The translations under genes were made by a program, and so were the position numbers. DNA of 64,000 bases from Puccinia triticina (Eukaryota; Basidiomycota; Pucciniomycetes; Pucciniales; Pucciniaceae): contig NC_070561.1 of NCBI RefSeq assembly GCF_026914185.1, forward strand, positions 1,178,001 to 1,242,000, read 5' to 3'. Shown one piece after another: positions 51,805 to 61,608 of the stretch (within the stretch, counting starts at the first letter, position 1; every line of letters starts with the position of its first letter). The notes beneath the pieces are model-generated. The model searched no databases and was not told the origin of the DNA. It saw only the letters and a list, made by a program, of their open reading frames with translations.

Positions 51805-54800
51805 TTCTGGTCAAGAATGTCCCCGCGAGAAAAGAACCGCTTCACTTGGTCCGCGGCAAAGCGCCGCTTGAGCTCCGTCCCGTCCAGCTCCGCCAAAACA
51901 TACGACCCGCCCTCAACCTGCTTCACGACGCGGTAGGGGCCATTCCATCGATGCGCAAATAACTGCCCCCACTGCGTCTCAAGAGACCAATTGTAAGCGA
52001 GGACCCGGTCTCCCGGCTTGAAGGGTTCGCGCAACCGCCCAGAATGCTTCTCTTCCCAATAGCGCACCGAATCCGCGCGTGATTCCATCATTTTTCGATA
52101 AGCGATGCCGCGCGTCTCCTCGCTACGCTCCAGCTGCCGGGAGCGCGCGACAAGAAGGTCGGTGGTGCTCGTGACCTTGTCCCAATCGACGCCGAGATAT
52201 GACTCGATCTCCCGATCCAGAGGAAGGACGGCCCGCTGGCCAAAAACTATCTCGTAGGGGGAATACCCTGTAGTGCGCTTGGTCGAGATGCGGTCGGCGA
52301 AGAGAACCAAAGGGAGAAACTTCCTGCAATTCTTGCCGCTTTCCCCAGCTAGCTTCACCAGCGCGGCTTTGAGAGGACCGTGCCCGCGCTCGACCATGCC
52401 CTGCCCCTCCGGGTAATAAGGTGTAGAGACTCTATGCTTCCCTGGCAAGGCTCGCAGCATCTCCGCTAGTGCGCCGCCGAATTCGGAACCTCCGTCAGTC
52501 GAATATGCTTGCGACAATCCGTAGCGCATCGTCCAATGTTCCTGAAGGAAGGCGGCGACCGCCTCCGAAGTGAGATTGTTGATGATTTTCGCCTCAACCC
52601 AGCCCGAGAAATCATCTCGAGCAACAATCAAATACTTGGCGCCACTCGCCTTCAGGTGAACCGCATCCATGGACGCCTCGCCCGTTGGGTAGCGTATCTC
52701 CTGAGGGCGTCGCAAGTCCTTCTTCTGACACGCTTCGCAAGTTTGACACCACTTGACCACCGCTTCCTTCAGCGAAGGCCACCAAAAACGCTCGGCCACC
52801 CGCCGGTACGTTTTTGTGGAGCCCCTATGGCCCAATTCCTCATGAAGCTTCATCAGTATTTCGTGCTGCTTTGACGGGATGGTCACCACGATTCTAGACA
52901 GAGGACTTCCCCTCTTCATCAGACGTCCGGCTTGTAGAAAGAAATCCGCAGACCGCCGCTTCAGCGCCCTAAATTCTTTGGGACTCATTCCCTCTGGCTT
53001 GAGCAAAGTACCCAGAAAACACTCCAGATCGCGCCAATACCCTTGCTGGTATCCATCGTAGCGACCATCCTTTCCCAGCGCAGAGTATGAATGCCTTGCC
53101 CGGATATTGGGGGCCTCCTCGTCGAAATCCGACGGCGGGTCTGAGTCACCATCCTCCCACGGACGGCGCGAGAGTCCATCTGGCATAGTGAATGATTTTC
53201 CCGGTTTGTGGACGATTTCGAAGGAAAAAAGCTGGATAAAGGCTACCCAACGAGTCATGGGGGCGTTGGGAAGACTAGGAGCATTGATCATTTCAATCAG
53301 TGAATGGGCATCCACCTGTAGTTCAAAGTGCTGCCCCCATAAGATCGTCTGAAGCTTCTTGAGCACCCGGGCGACGCCGCACAGCTCGAGCTTGGGCTGA
53401 GAATAGCGAGATTCCACGTCCGAAAAGAGCAAAGATTCGTAAAGGGCGGGCCTGTCTAAGCCGTTCTCATCTTCTTGGGTAAGTACCGCACCTGCCGCGT
53501 GAAAACTCGAGTCCACGGCCAGCTTGATCTTGCCCGCCTCAGGCCCGTATTGAATCTTAACCAAAACTATATCGCGGCCTACCACGACCTTAAGCTTCTG
53601 AAATGCTGCTTCGCACTCCGCCGTCCAGTCCCAATCAGCGTCCTTGCGCGTCAATCGTCGTAACGGCAGGCAAGTCTCAGATAGAGACGGGATAAAAATT
53701 CGCACGTAGACTACGACTCCCAAGAAGCCCCGCACCTCTGTCGCGTTTACTGGGGTTGGCCAGGAGAGAATCTTGTTAATCTTCGCTTTCGCCATCCGTC
53801 TCCCTTCCTTGCATACTACATGCCCCACGATGTCCAATGCTGGCACACATGCGGCCAGCTTCGACGCCGAGACCGTCAACCCAGACTCTTCGATACGAAA
53901 GAGGACCCGCTCCAGTGTTGTTGCGTACTCCCATATAAAACGCCGAATTCCCGGGTGCCAAGGGAGCCGCTCATTATCATAGTCAGATGGTGGGCCTTTG
54001 ATGCCCCCATCGTCTATGAAGATTCCCGCATGATCTGGAATCTCCTCCTGGAGAATCCACACCATTTGTGCCTGGTAGACGGCTACGGAGTTGGTGGCTC
54101 CTTGAGGTAGACGCGTGAGCTGAAATCGTCCGAGTGGCGTATCAAAAGTCGTGAGCGGTCGAGAAATCGGGTCCAAGGCGCGCTCATCGTAGCCACCCAT
54201 TATGTCCCCCAAACCGTAGCAGGATCTTCCCGCAAACGACTCCACAAATTCCTCCGTAGCGGGTGGAACGCCCGCGTCTTTGACAGTCAATTTATTAAGG
54301 GCTTAGAGGTCGTGTACTACTCAAATTTTGCCGTTGCTCTTCAGAACACAAAAGACCGGACTTGTGTAGCTTGAAGTGGATTGCTCGTACAAACCAGTCT
54401 CAACGCGTTCCCGGATGACCCGAATGTACTCTTCCAGCTTTGCGGCCGGTATTGGAATGCGTTTCTTCTGCCAGGGTAAGTGCTCTACTACGGGGATGAT
54501 GTAGGGTAACCCATAAGAGTCCTTTAACAACCCCCGCTCTCGTTCCGTGAATGCTATAGCGCCGTTCCTTTCGGCTAAGACGTTCTTGATGACGTTAAGT
54601 TCGTCCGGGTATAACCACCCATCGGGTCCAAAGTTCACGACCCGCAGACGCTCCTCGGTTACGCGTCCCTTAGGAACAAAAGCTCCCGCCATTGATCTTG
54701 GCAGTTTGCGATACGGGTCCCGGGAAAGTGGCGGCCTGCGAAGCGGCGGGTTAATTTCCTGGGGCATTGGTTGGTTGACAGGCCGGACTTTGCGAGCTAC

Positions 54801-54923
54801 CGGTTTATATTTGGCCGCAAACACCAGGAATTCTCCCGCCCTCCATGAGTCCAGCAACGCCAACTGCTCCTGATAGCGCAGTCCACTCTGTAGAGGTAGT
54901 ATATGTTGGTACACCTCACACCT

Positions 54924-54995
54924 GTGGATATAGCTCAATGGTAGAGCAACCCAGCATGCATCGGGGAGATGCGGGTTCGATTCCCCCTGTCCGCA
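54924..54995 (+). promoter_or_regulatory. tRNA-like pol III promoter (A and B boxes) in the left TRIM LTR
   Basis: GTGGATA...TGTCCGC forms a seven-pair acceptor-like stem (with G-T pairs). GCTC-AATGGTA-GAGC is a proper D arm containing the A box TAGCTCAATGG. GGTTCGATTCC (54974-54984) is a perfect B box. The anticodon arm pairs poorly, so it is not a functional tRNA. The same sequence is at 55149-55220 in the right LTR. Confidence 0.7.
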
Positions 54996-55018
54996 CTATT
55001 CCTTTTACTCGCTCTACA

Positions 55019-55036
55019 GGTTATGAGCCCAGCGCT
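55019..55036 (+). promoter_or_regulatory. TRIM primer-binding site (half-tRNA-Met)
   Basis: GGTTATGAGCCCAGCGCT adjoins the LTR with no gap. Its complement AGCGCTGGGCTCATAACC reads as the D-stem end, stem CTGGG, loop CTCATAA and CC of an elongator tRNA-Met. The primer would end at about nt 40, as for the copia element here. Confidence 0.65.
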
Positions 55037-55148
55037 ATAGGCAGCTGCGTACCTGGGATGAGCCTCTGGGAGGATTAGTGGGCTCTGTCACCGGTGTAGG
55101 TGTACAGGGGGTGTGTAGAGGTAGTATATGTTGGTACACCTCACACCT

Positions 55149-55220
55149 GTGGATATAGCTCAATGGTAGAGCAACCCAGCATGCATCGGGGAGATGCGGG
55201 TTCGATTCCCCCTGTCCGCA
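55149..55220 (+). promoter_or_regulatory. tRNA-like pol III promoter in the right TRIM LTR
   Basis: Identical to 54924-54995. It lies in the downstream LTR and could also drive read-out into B pol antisense. Confidence 0.65.
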
Positions 55221-55332
55221 CTATTCCTTTTACTCGCTCTACACACTCTCCATCAACGCCCAAGTTCGATGCTCCCTCCGATCTTCAAACGGTGATTTAT
55301 CTGAATAGGAAAAGCCAGAATTTTGGGGACCG

Positions 55333-55412
55333 CTCACGACTGTGGCACGTGATAGTGTCTCGAAAGCTTTGGTAGCAAGTACCCTCGGAGGTGCATATTG
55401 GTAAGAACTTAC
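55333..55412 (-). repeat. Intron-like repeated unit of element B
   Basis: 80 bp, minus strand ATAGAA|GTAAGTTCTTACC ... GTCGTGAG. Confidence 0.5.
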
Positions 55413-55557
55413 TTCTATTCGCGGCAACCCAAACTCCAACCTTCCTCCTTCACAATCCAAAACCAAGGGCGCTAGTTTACCCTCTTCGCGGAGAAAGTCC
55501 TCGACCGCCGAGCCGAGCTCCGCATCTGCAGAGGGTACATGGCAAAAGCGTCCAAGG

Positions 55558-55634
55558 CTCACATGTGTGGCGACGTAATGTTTTTGACTTGGTGTAGAAG
55601 GACCCTCGGAGGTGCATAACTGGGAGGAACTTAC
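55558..55634 (-). repeat. Intron-like repeated unit of element B
   Basis: 77 bp, minus strand CTAGAA|GTAAGTTCCTCCC ... GCCACACATGTGAG. Confidence 0.55.
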
Positions 55635-55977
55635 TTCTAGTTCTCCCAACCTCCTCGCCACTACTCCTCCCTCCTCCGTCGTTCCATAATTCGCTAGTTT
55701 CACCTCATCGCGGAGGATCTCTAGTTTTCCCTCGTTGCGGAGGCTCGGGAGTTTAGACTCATCGCGGAGTATTACTAGATTAATCTCATTGCGGAGGACA
55801 TCATAGGACGTATCTAGTTTATTCTCGTTACGGAGCCGTGAAAGATCTGAGCCTGACGATAGTTTTTCCTCATTACGGAGGCGTGAAGTAACGGCTAGTT
55901 TATTCTCGTCGCGGAGACTCGTGGACAGAATTGCCAAGCCATCTAGAGGGGAAGAACACGAGGGAAAACCGGTGGGG

Positions 55978-56057
55978 CTCACAACTGTGGCGCATGGTAG
56001 AGTTTTCGACGACAAGGTGGCATCTTGCCCGGAGGTGCACAATTGGGAGGAACTTAC
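55978..56057 (-). repeat. Intron-like repeated unit of element B
   Basis: 80 bp, minus strand CTAAAA|GTAAGTTCCTCCC ... GCCACAGTTGTGAG. Confidence 0.55.
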
Positions 56058-56347
56058 TTTTAGTTCTCCCTGCCTCCGCGGGCACCCATTCTCCTCCGCT
56101 ACATCCACCATCATTAGACCTTCGCGCAGAGACCCAGAAACTTGAGGAAACTTAAGAGAAACTTGGGGAGAATTGATTGAGAGCGCTGAATCGGCCGCAG
56201 GAAATATTTTTGCTGAGTTTTGAGTGATTTTTGAATGTTTTTTGAAATTTTCGGATTGGTTTTCTTGTTGAACATGGGAAGAGAAAGAGAAATAAGACCT
56301 GTGAGTTCCTTGAGAGAAAGTTGATCCAGCGGCAAGATTTCGGAACT

Positions 56348-58495
56348 CTAGATTAGATCTGCCGCCTCCCGAATCAACCGCATGTACATAAAATGACGGC
56401 CCTCCAGAGGGTCATCGCGAGCCTTTCCCTTGTGAGAAAGAACCGCCTTGCGCCCATGGCCGGGAAAGTCGCGCTCCCAGCGTCCGGAATCCACCGAGCA
56501 TAAAGAGACTTCGATCTTGCGGCCCGTCGAATCCGGCAAGAGGATCCGCTCGCCCACTTGGTTGTCGAAATTCAAGGTCGCATTGAAATCCATGAGGAAC
56601 GGTCGGCCGAAAATAAGGGGCCCATCCATACGTGTGATCCAGAAATGACACGAGCCGACAATCGTCTTTCCCACTCGAATTGGGACGTCTTCCGCGACCC
56701 CAACGAGTTCACACGCCTGGTTTCCGATCCCGTACACCGCAGAACTAAAATTTACGCGAGGACTAATGTTAAACTTATTAGCCATGGCGTCCGAAATCAA
56801 ATTTAACTGGGAACCCGAGTCGATTAACGGGAGGGCATTACTCTCCTCGTCGCCGACCAAACACGGCATGTAACCTAGTGGACAAGAATAAAGCCTCATC
56901 CCGTCGATCCGCCCTTCGCCTTCCGAGTCCTCTGCCAGCGTTCCAGATGACACCCTCATCTCATCCGCCCCGACCTCGACGCGCCGTCGTGAAACCCACT
57001 TCTTCATACCTTCGGCTACTGACGGGGCCACGGCCAACAACTCGGATACAGTGACGTTCGGCACGTTGACGTCAAACATCTTCTTGAGTATCACGTCCGC
57101 CGCATTGGGGTGGTCCTTGGAGATACCACGCTCAAAGCGCACCTTAGGGGTCGGCGGGATTGTCTTGGACGTCGACGGCGCGGCGGGACTGTCCTTCGGC
57201 GTATCTTTGGTAGGGGGAGCCGCAGGCACCCGCTCAAACAACTCGGATTCAGCATCCATTCCATCTGTATCTGACCCTGATTTCGGGGCTGGAACCGTAC
57301 GCATAGGTCGCCGCGCCGCAGAGGGAGGGACCGCTGGAGCCTTGAAAGGCTTGGGAGCCTCATGCTTCTTCTTTGCGGGATCAGACTGATACGTTCCCGA
57401 GAACGACTGAGAGGAAATAGAAGGTGGTTGCCACGGGTCCAGAGAACCGCACGCCGCTCAAAACTCCTGATCTGGGACGCTAGCCGTTGCTGCCTTTGGG
57501 TTGTACGAGGCTACCACATGGCGGATCGGGCGCGATGAATCAACGGGAATAAGCGCGCCATTGGGGAGGAAGAAACTGCCCCCCCTCTGCTCCACCAACT
57601 TTTCTTCCTTGTCCTTCTGTAGTTCGACGCATCGGCCAAGACCGTGGCCCTCCCTATGACAATAGTAACAGACTATAGGGCCGCGGGGCGTCGAAGGTCT
57701 TGCCTGAGCTGCAAACTTTTGCTCCAACCGCTGTTCAAAGGACTGGAGCATACGTTCGATTTCGTCCACCGTAGCGGGCGCCCTTACTTGACTCGGGGCC
57801 TCCTTAGGACGTCGATCAGACTCCATCTTCTGCATTACATCGTTTGCTTGCTTGAAGGAGCCGACTAGAACGGGAACTTCGGCACGCGAGCCTTTGAACG
57901 TAAGCGCCGTCTGAGTCTTCTTCACCTCCTCGACGGCTTTCTTCAAGATCTCGAAGGTCGGTAACTTAAATCTATTATCCTGAGTTGTGATCATGGTCTT
58001 GTCCTTGATTAGCTGATCGCGAATCCTCTCCTGAACGCCGGCCGAAAACGATTGATAGTAGAGACGTTTGATTTCTTCTACCGAGTCAATATGGTCCTTG
58101 CGCAGTAGATACGACTGGATCGGCTGCCAGGTTTTGCGAAATCCCTGAAAGTCCACAACTGACGCGACTCCGCCCTTGGCCTTCCATCCCTGAACCAACT
58201 CCTCCAGATCCTGAGTCGTAAAGCGGGCCGTATCAATCCTGCCCCAGTGAGACTTCATAGCCGCCTTCAGCAGTGCCCAGTTTGGCGGCTCGAAACCATC
58301 AAGAGTCTCGACGATGTCCTTGACCTCAGCTCCTCGAATAAAGAAACGCACTTGTTGCGCCATGTCGAGCTCAGAAGCGCCATCGAGCCTAGCCGCCAGC
58401 TGATAGTCGGCCAAGAAACGTTCTACGTTGGTGCCATCGAAACCCAGAGTTTTATCCTGGGGTTTGATCTTGATCATCCTGGAATCTTTGGCCAT
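56348..58495 (-). pseudogene. Gag-protease of element B with an in-frame TGA
   Basis: One frame of about 715 codons interrupted by TGA at 57458-57460 (PDQEF*AACGSLD). The first part (345 codons, ATG at 58495) has capsid-like sequence (NVERFLADYQLAARLDG), a coiled coil and zinc knuckle CYYCHREGHGLGRC (about 295). The second part has protease NALPLIDSGSQLNLISD. Element C has these in one unbroken ORF. The stop could be a C-to-T change from CGA, which fits the other decay in B, or a readthrough site. I favour decay. Confidence 0.85.
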
Positions 58496-58530
58496 CGAGG
58501 GAATCCTAAAGAGACAGGGGGAGTTTCTGG

Positions 58531-58605
58531 CTCACAGGTGTGGCGGCGTAATGTTGCGACTCGTAGTAGTGAGAACCCGGGAGGTGCACAATTGGAGGGA
58601 CTTAC
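58531..58605 (-). repeat. Intron-like repeated unit in the leader of element B
   Basis: 75 bp, minus strand CTAGAA|GTAAGTCCCTCCA ... GCCACACCTGTGAG, 36 nt before the gag ATG. In this leader position it could be a real 5' UTR intron. Confidence 0.55.
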
Positions 58606-58705
58606 TTCTAGTCTCCTGCACTCGCCGTTGAACCCTAAAGAAAAAGAAAAGAAACCTTAAAGTAAGAACAAAGACCGCCAAGTGTCTCGAAACCGTCCAA
58701 ATCGG

Positions 58706-58755
58706 CGAGACTGTAAATCTTGAGGTCGCTGGTTCGATCCCGGCTCGGGGGACCA
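58706..58755 (-). promoter_or_regulatory. Extended primer-binding site of element B: 50-nt copy of tRNA-Tyr nt 27-76 including CCA
   Basis: The plus strand reads a tRNA-Tyr(GUA) from the anticodon stem to the 3' end: CGAGA-CTGTAAA-TCTTG, variable AGGTC, T arm GCTGG-TTCGATC-CCGGC, acceptor TCGGGGG, A, CCA (50 nt exactly). It begins 3 nt from the 5' LTR. The RNA strand starts TGGTCCCCCGAGCC, a classical PBS, but complementarity goes on far beyond 18 nt. The 5' half of the tRNA is absent, so it is not a tRNA gene. Confidence 0.8.
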
Positions 58756-58758
58756 AAT

Positions 58759-59568
58759 ATGGAGCTCTGGCCGGTGCTAGGCCGGCAGCAGTTCGGGGAG
58801 GGGAAAGAAAGAAAAGAAAAGAGACTAAGGAATATGCCCTCCGGGTGTTTGGCCGATAAAGAGCGCCGAGATTCGTGTAGCGTTGGGGGGGGTTTGATTT
58901 TACGACGGCTAGAGATGCACGTCGGCGATTTTGTTTGAGAGAGGAGCCGGGGATACTGCCGGCGGGGTTGTGATCTAAACCAGAGAGTTGGAAGAGATCG
59001 GCGTTGCGGGGAAATTGAACTTTAACGAGCTGATACTTCGGGCAGACAGTTGCCAAGACTTATAACTTTGAATTTTTGATGGAGAAACTGAAAATTATCG
59101 TCCAGAGTAGGTCCATGCCGCTCCAAAGCCTGAGTTCAAACTGAACTCAAACCTTGGAGTTGGTGACATGTAGCAGACATCTCATCACAACCTAGCGCGC
59201 ACGCGCGCGCAACAACAACACGAGACAAAAGACAGAAACAAACCCAAACAAAACAGAAATAAAACAAACCAACCCTCCTCATACAAAACCTATCCAACGC
59301 GCGCAATGTGAAAGAGGAGATAACAAAACATGATGAAAGATAAACTTAAAAGAAAACAGGACCAAGAAAGCCAAAACACAAGGAAGAGGGGGGGGGGGAA
59401 GAAGACCTGAAATGCCTCGAGGATGCGGGCCACGCCGCGCCGTTGAACTTGAGGAGGCCTCGAGGGCTGAAAGCTGAATCTTGATGTCTTGAGTCTTGAC
59501 GTCCTCTGGCGCGCGCCGTGCGCGGCAAAAAGCTTGATTCCTCCGCATGTACCAGATTGTCCACCACA
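58759..59568 (-). repeat. 5' LTR of element B
   Basis: 810 bp. It preserves the uninterrupted insertion site of element C (GAGCCGGGGATACTG). Confidence 0.93.
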
Positions 59569-59603
59569 ACGTTTACACTATCAAACCTGTGAAGAAGAGG
59601 CTA

Positions 59604-59754
59604 AACCTCAACTCTTGTGTGCATCCTTCACCCAAATCAAATCAATCAAACCTAAAAATCAACATCACTGTGTTTACCGCAGATGTGTGTGCTTGAGAGT
59701 TGTTGTTGTTGTCAGAGTAACTTACCCGGTTTCACCATTTAGTCTACTAAGGTT
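59604..59754 (+). repeat. Intron-less counterpart of 38560-38798 (right flank of B)
   Basis: Same sequence as the left flank but without the 94-bp GT...AG segment; junction CGCAG|ATGTGTG at 59682/59683. It also carries a small TCAATCAAACCTAAAAA insertion. Confidence 0.6.
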
Positions 59755-60530
59755 TCATCCTGGTTTCTTTCTGTACCAAATTTACAAACCAAATTGGTCC
59801 CTGAATGATTTTGATGATGGAAGCAAGGAAACACAGCCCATTAATGGTGTAAAAAAATGCATCTTTGGAACAGGCGCATGGGCAATCACAATTTAAAAAC
59901 TTGCAGCACATCCAGAACCAACCAAGTGCTGCACATGCATCACTCAGGATAAAATTTCTTTGGAAATCAATTTCCAGCTCACCAGCTGGCACTTGAGTTC
60001 AGACAGTTTACTATGAACTTCATTTTCACTTGCCTGTGTTGATTTTCTGACAAACATTGGCAAAACATCTGCTGCCGGGATTGAAATAGTGGCAAGATGC
60101 TATTGGTGACAGCCCTAACCCAAAAGTGCAGAGGGTTCCACAATGAATTTCACTCATTGGTGGGACAAATCACCCTTGGCCCTCACTATTCTTTTCAAAG
60201 TCACTCTGTCAGCTAGCTACTGTATCAGAGCTAGCTGAACAAATAAAAAACACATAAAAAAGAATTTCATTTACGCGTATAAAAATTCTAAGAATAAAAA
60301 AGAAAACTACTTAAAAAGAAAGGACGCGCCTCCTTGAACAAAGTAATAAGGAGGCCCAACTACAAATTGAAAGAGTACATAAGCCAAAAAGTTAAAGGTC
60401 TGCAACTATGATTGTGAGTTACAACCTGTCAGCCTTAGAGTCAGCGCAGCTGACCTAAAAGTCCACCTTTTCTACATCTCAAATTATTTGAGCACAACGT
60501 CAATCTGCAAGTTCTAAGTTCCTCCAATTG

Positions 60531-60655
60531 AGTCCTGCGACTCAATGAATTAGGTTTCATCTGCCAAGTGTGTAAACTATTGAGTCCCGCGACTCTGAAT
60601 TAAAATTGGGTCCCGCGACTCAATGAATTACAATTGGGTCCCGCGACTCAATGAG
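60531..60655. repeat. GAGTCCCGCGACTC palindromic minisatellite
   Basis: Four copies of a 14-bp near-palindrome, the last two with a 31-bp period (ATTGGGTCCCGCGACTCAAT and a GAATTACA spacer). Confidence 0.65.
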
Positions 60656-61561
60656 ATTTATGGCCTGCATGCTCAGTTGTGACGTAGAAGCGCTACCAGG
60701 CGCGCCAACCACTTGTACATGTGTAATTATCTATACTGTTGCTTGAAAGCCTGCGACTAAGGACTGCTAAGTGCTATAGCTAACTTGTTTGAGATATTGC
60801 AACTAGAATCACTGAATCACAAGTGCTCATCCTAGTAGGAAGTGCTCATCTTAGTAATTTATGTCGAGACAATGAGACCCTGTCAGGGAAGAGCTCATCT
60901 TTGTGACTGAAGGTATGACAGGAAGATGAGCTCCCGTAAAATTCACGGACTAGCCCTAGAGACTTAGATCTCTACGGTAAAAAAGACCCAGACTGTAGAA
61001 TATAAGAAGCACGAACTCTTTCCGCTAAGAAAGAGGCCAGCATCTTCATCCACCCCGACTCCTGACGCCGTACTATCTTTTCCTTGGGGAACAGCAATGT
61101 GCGTGGAGGGAAGTACAGGGGTGGAGGTTCACGGTTTCTCTTCTCTCTTTTTTTCTATCATCTTACTCACTACTCATTATTGTACTTACACTTACGGACG
61201 TACAAGAGTATTGGAAGAGTTTTACGTGACCTTATCTTTACTTACAGGACTACTTGCGGATTCTGTGCTTGCGGAGTGCGGAGCTTTATTCATCTGCGGA
61301 TTATTACGCTATAGATCAGGCTCATTGAGGAGATGTCAGCGCTTGTCTCTTATGTGACATGGCTCTGATGGATTTTAAGTTCACGCTGTAGCGGCTTGGG
61401 CAGCGGCCAGCGGAGATGGGGCCGCACTATAGCTCAAAGAGCCAGTGGGAATAAACCACACCTCGACGCTAGGTAGCGGAGGGGCTAGCTCCCTTACAAA
61501 AGTAAGGGGACGCGGCGATGACTCAAGCCGGCGCCGTAGCTTTAGAACAAAGAAGGATTAT

Positions 61562-61608
61562 TTTCTAAGTTACAGGTGTGATAACAATCACCTGTAACTA
61601 GAAAATAC
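61562..61608. repeat. Hairpin with 18-19 bp stem
   Basis: ATTTTCTAAGTTACAGGTG, loop TGATAACAAT, then CACCTGTAACTAGAAAAT. The arms match except for one extra A. It could be a tiny foldback element or a transcript-end structure. Confidence 0.6.

Larger units (their letters stand above)
54889..55243 (+). mobile_element. TRIM retroelement (355 bp) with tRNA-like LTRs
   Basis: Two identical 130-bp LTRs (54889-55018, 55114-55243; TGTAGAGGTAG...CGCTCTACA) surround a 95-bp interior. A perfect TSD CACTC flanks it (54884-54888, 55244-55248). The interior begins GGTTATGAGCCCAGCGCT, complementary over 18 nt to an elongator tRNA-Met anticodon arm, and ends with GTACAGGGGGTG as polypurine tract, giving plus orientation. 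No coding capacity, so it must be mobilised by another element, plausibly copia-like judging from the half-tRNA primer site. It sits inside B's pol. Confidence 0.88.
51801..56114 (-). pseudogene. Pol of element B, broken by two stops and a TRIM insertion
   Basis: One frame (interrupted) runs from 56114 to 51801. The N-terminal extension (56114-55249) contains about eight LR(N/D)ExKL repeats. The TRIM 54889-55243 plus its TSD adds 360 nt, and the frame resumes unchanged with SGLRYQEQLALLDSWRAG. Stops TGA and TAA near 54291-54320 replace residues that are R and Q in element C (KLRIVHDLQEMNK). The rest is RT (AGIFIDDGGIKG), RNase H (LAVDSSFHAAGAVL), integrase finger (HEELGHRGS...CEACQKKD) and core (MDAVHLKAS, STDGGSEF, GMVERGHG). 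Both stops are C-to-T changes. The product could not be made full length. Confidence 0.88.
38824..59568 (-). mobile_element. Ty3/gypsy element B, decayed, hosting two later insertions
   Basis: 5' LTR 58759-59568 (810 bp). The 3' LTR is split: 38824-39015 plus 50989-51605. TSD ACGTT (38819-38823 and 59569-59573). Net length is about 8.4 kb once element C (in the 3' LTR) and the TRIM 54889-55243 (in pol) are subtracted. Gag-protease and pol lie in two frames, as in element C, to which its RT and integrase are closely similar. Ten LTR-LTR differences were counted by eye, all transitions, plus one G-run length change. Three nonsense codons make it defective. Confidence 0.92.

Noticed and set aside
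54924..54995. Functional tRNA gene inside the TRIM LTR
   Set aside because: Acceptor, D and T arms fit, but the anticodon arm pairs badly and no sensible anticodon follows a U33. Treated as a pol III promoter relic.
55333..56057. Three real introns in the pol N-terminal region of element B
   Set aside because: The unspliced frame is open throughout. Removing the first unit (80 nt) leads to a stop within about 25 codons, so coding continuity does not support splicing of these copies.
58706..58755. tRNA-Tyr gene
   Set aside because: Only nt 27-76 are present, CCA is encoded, the 5' half is missing and it sits at the PBS position of element B.
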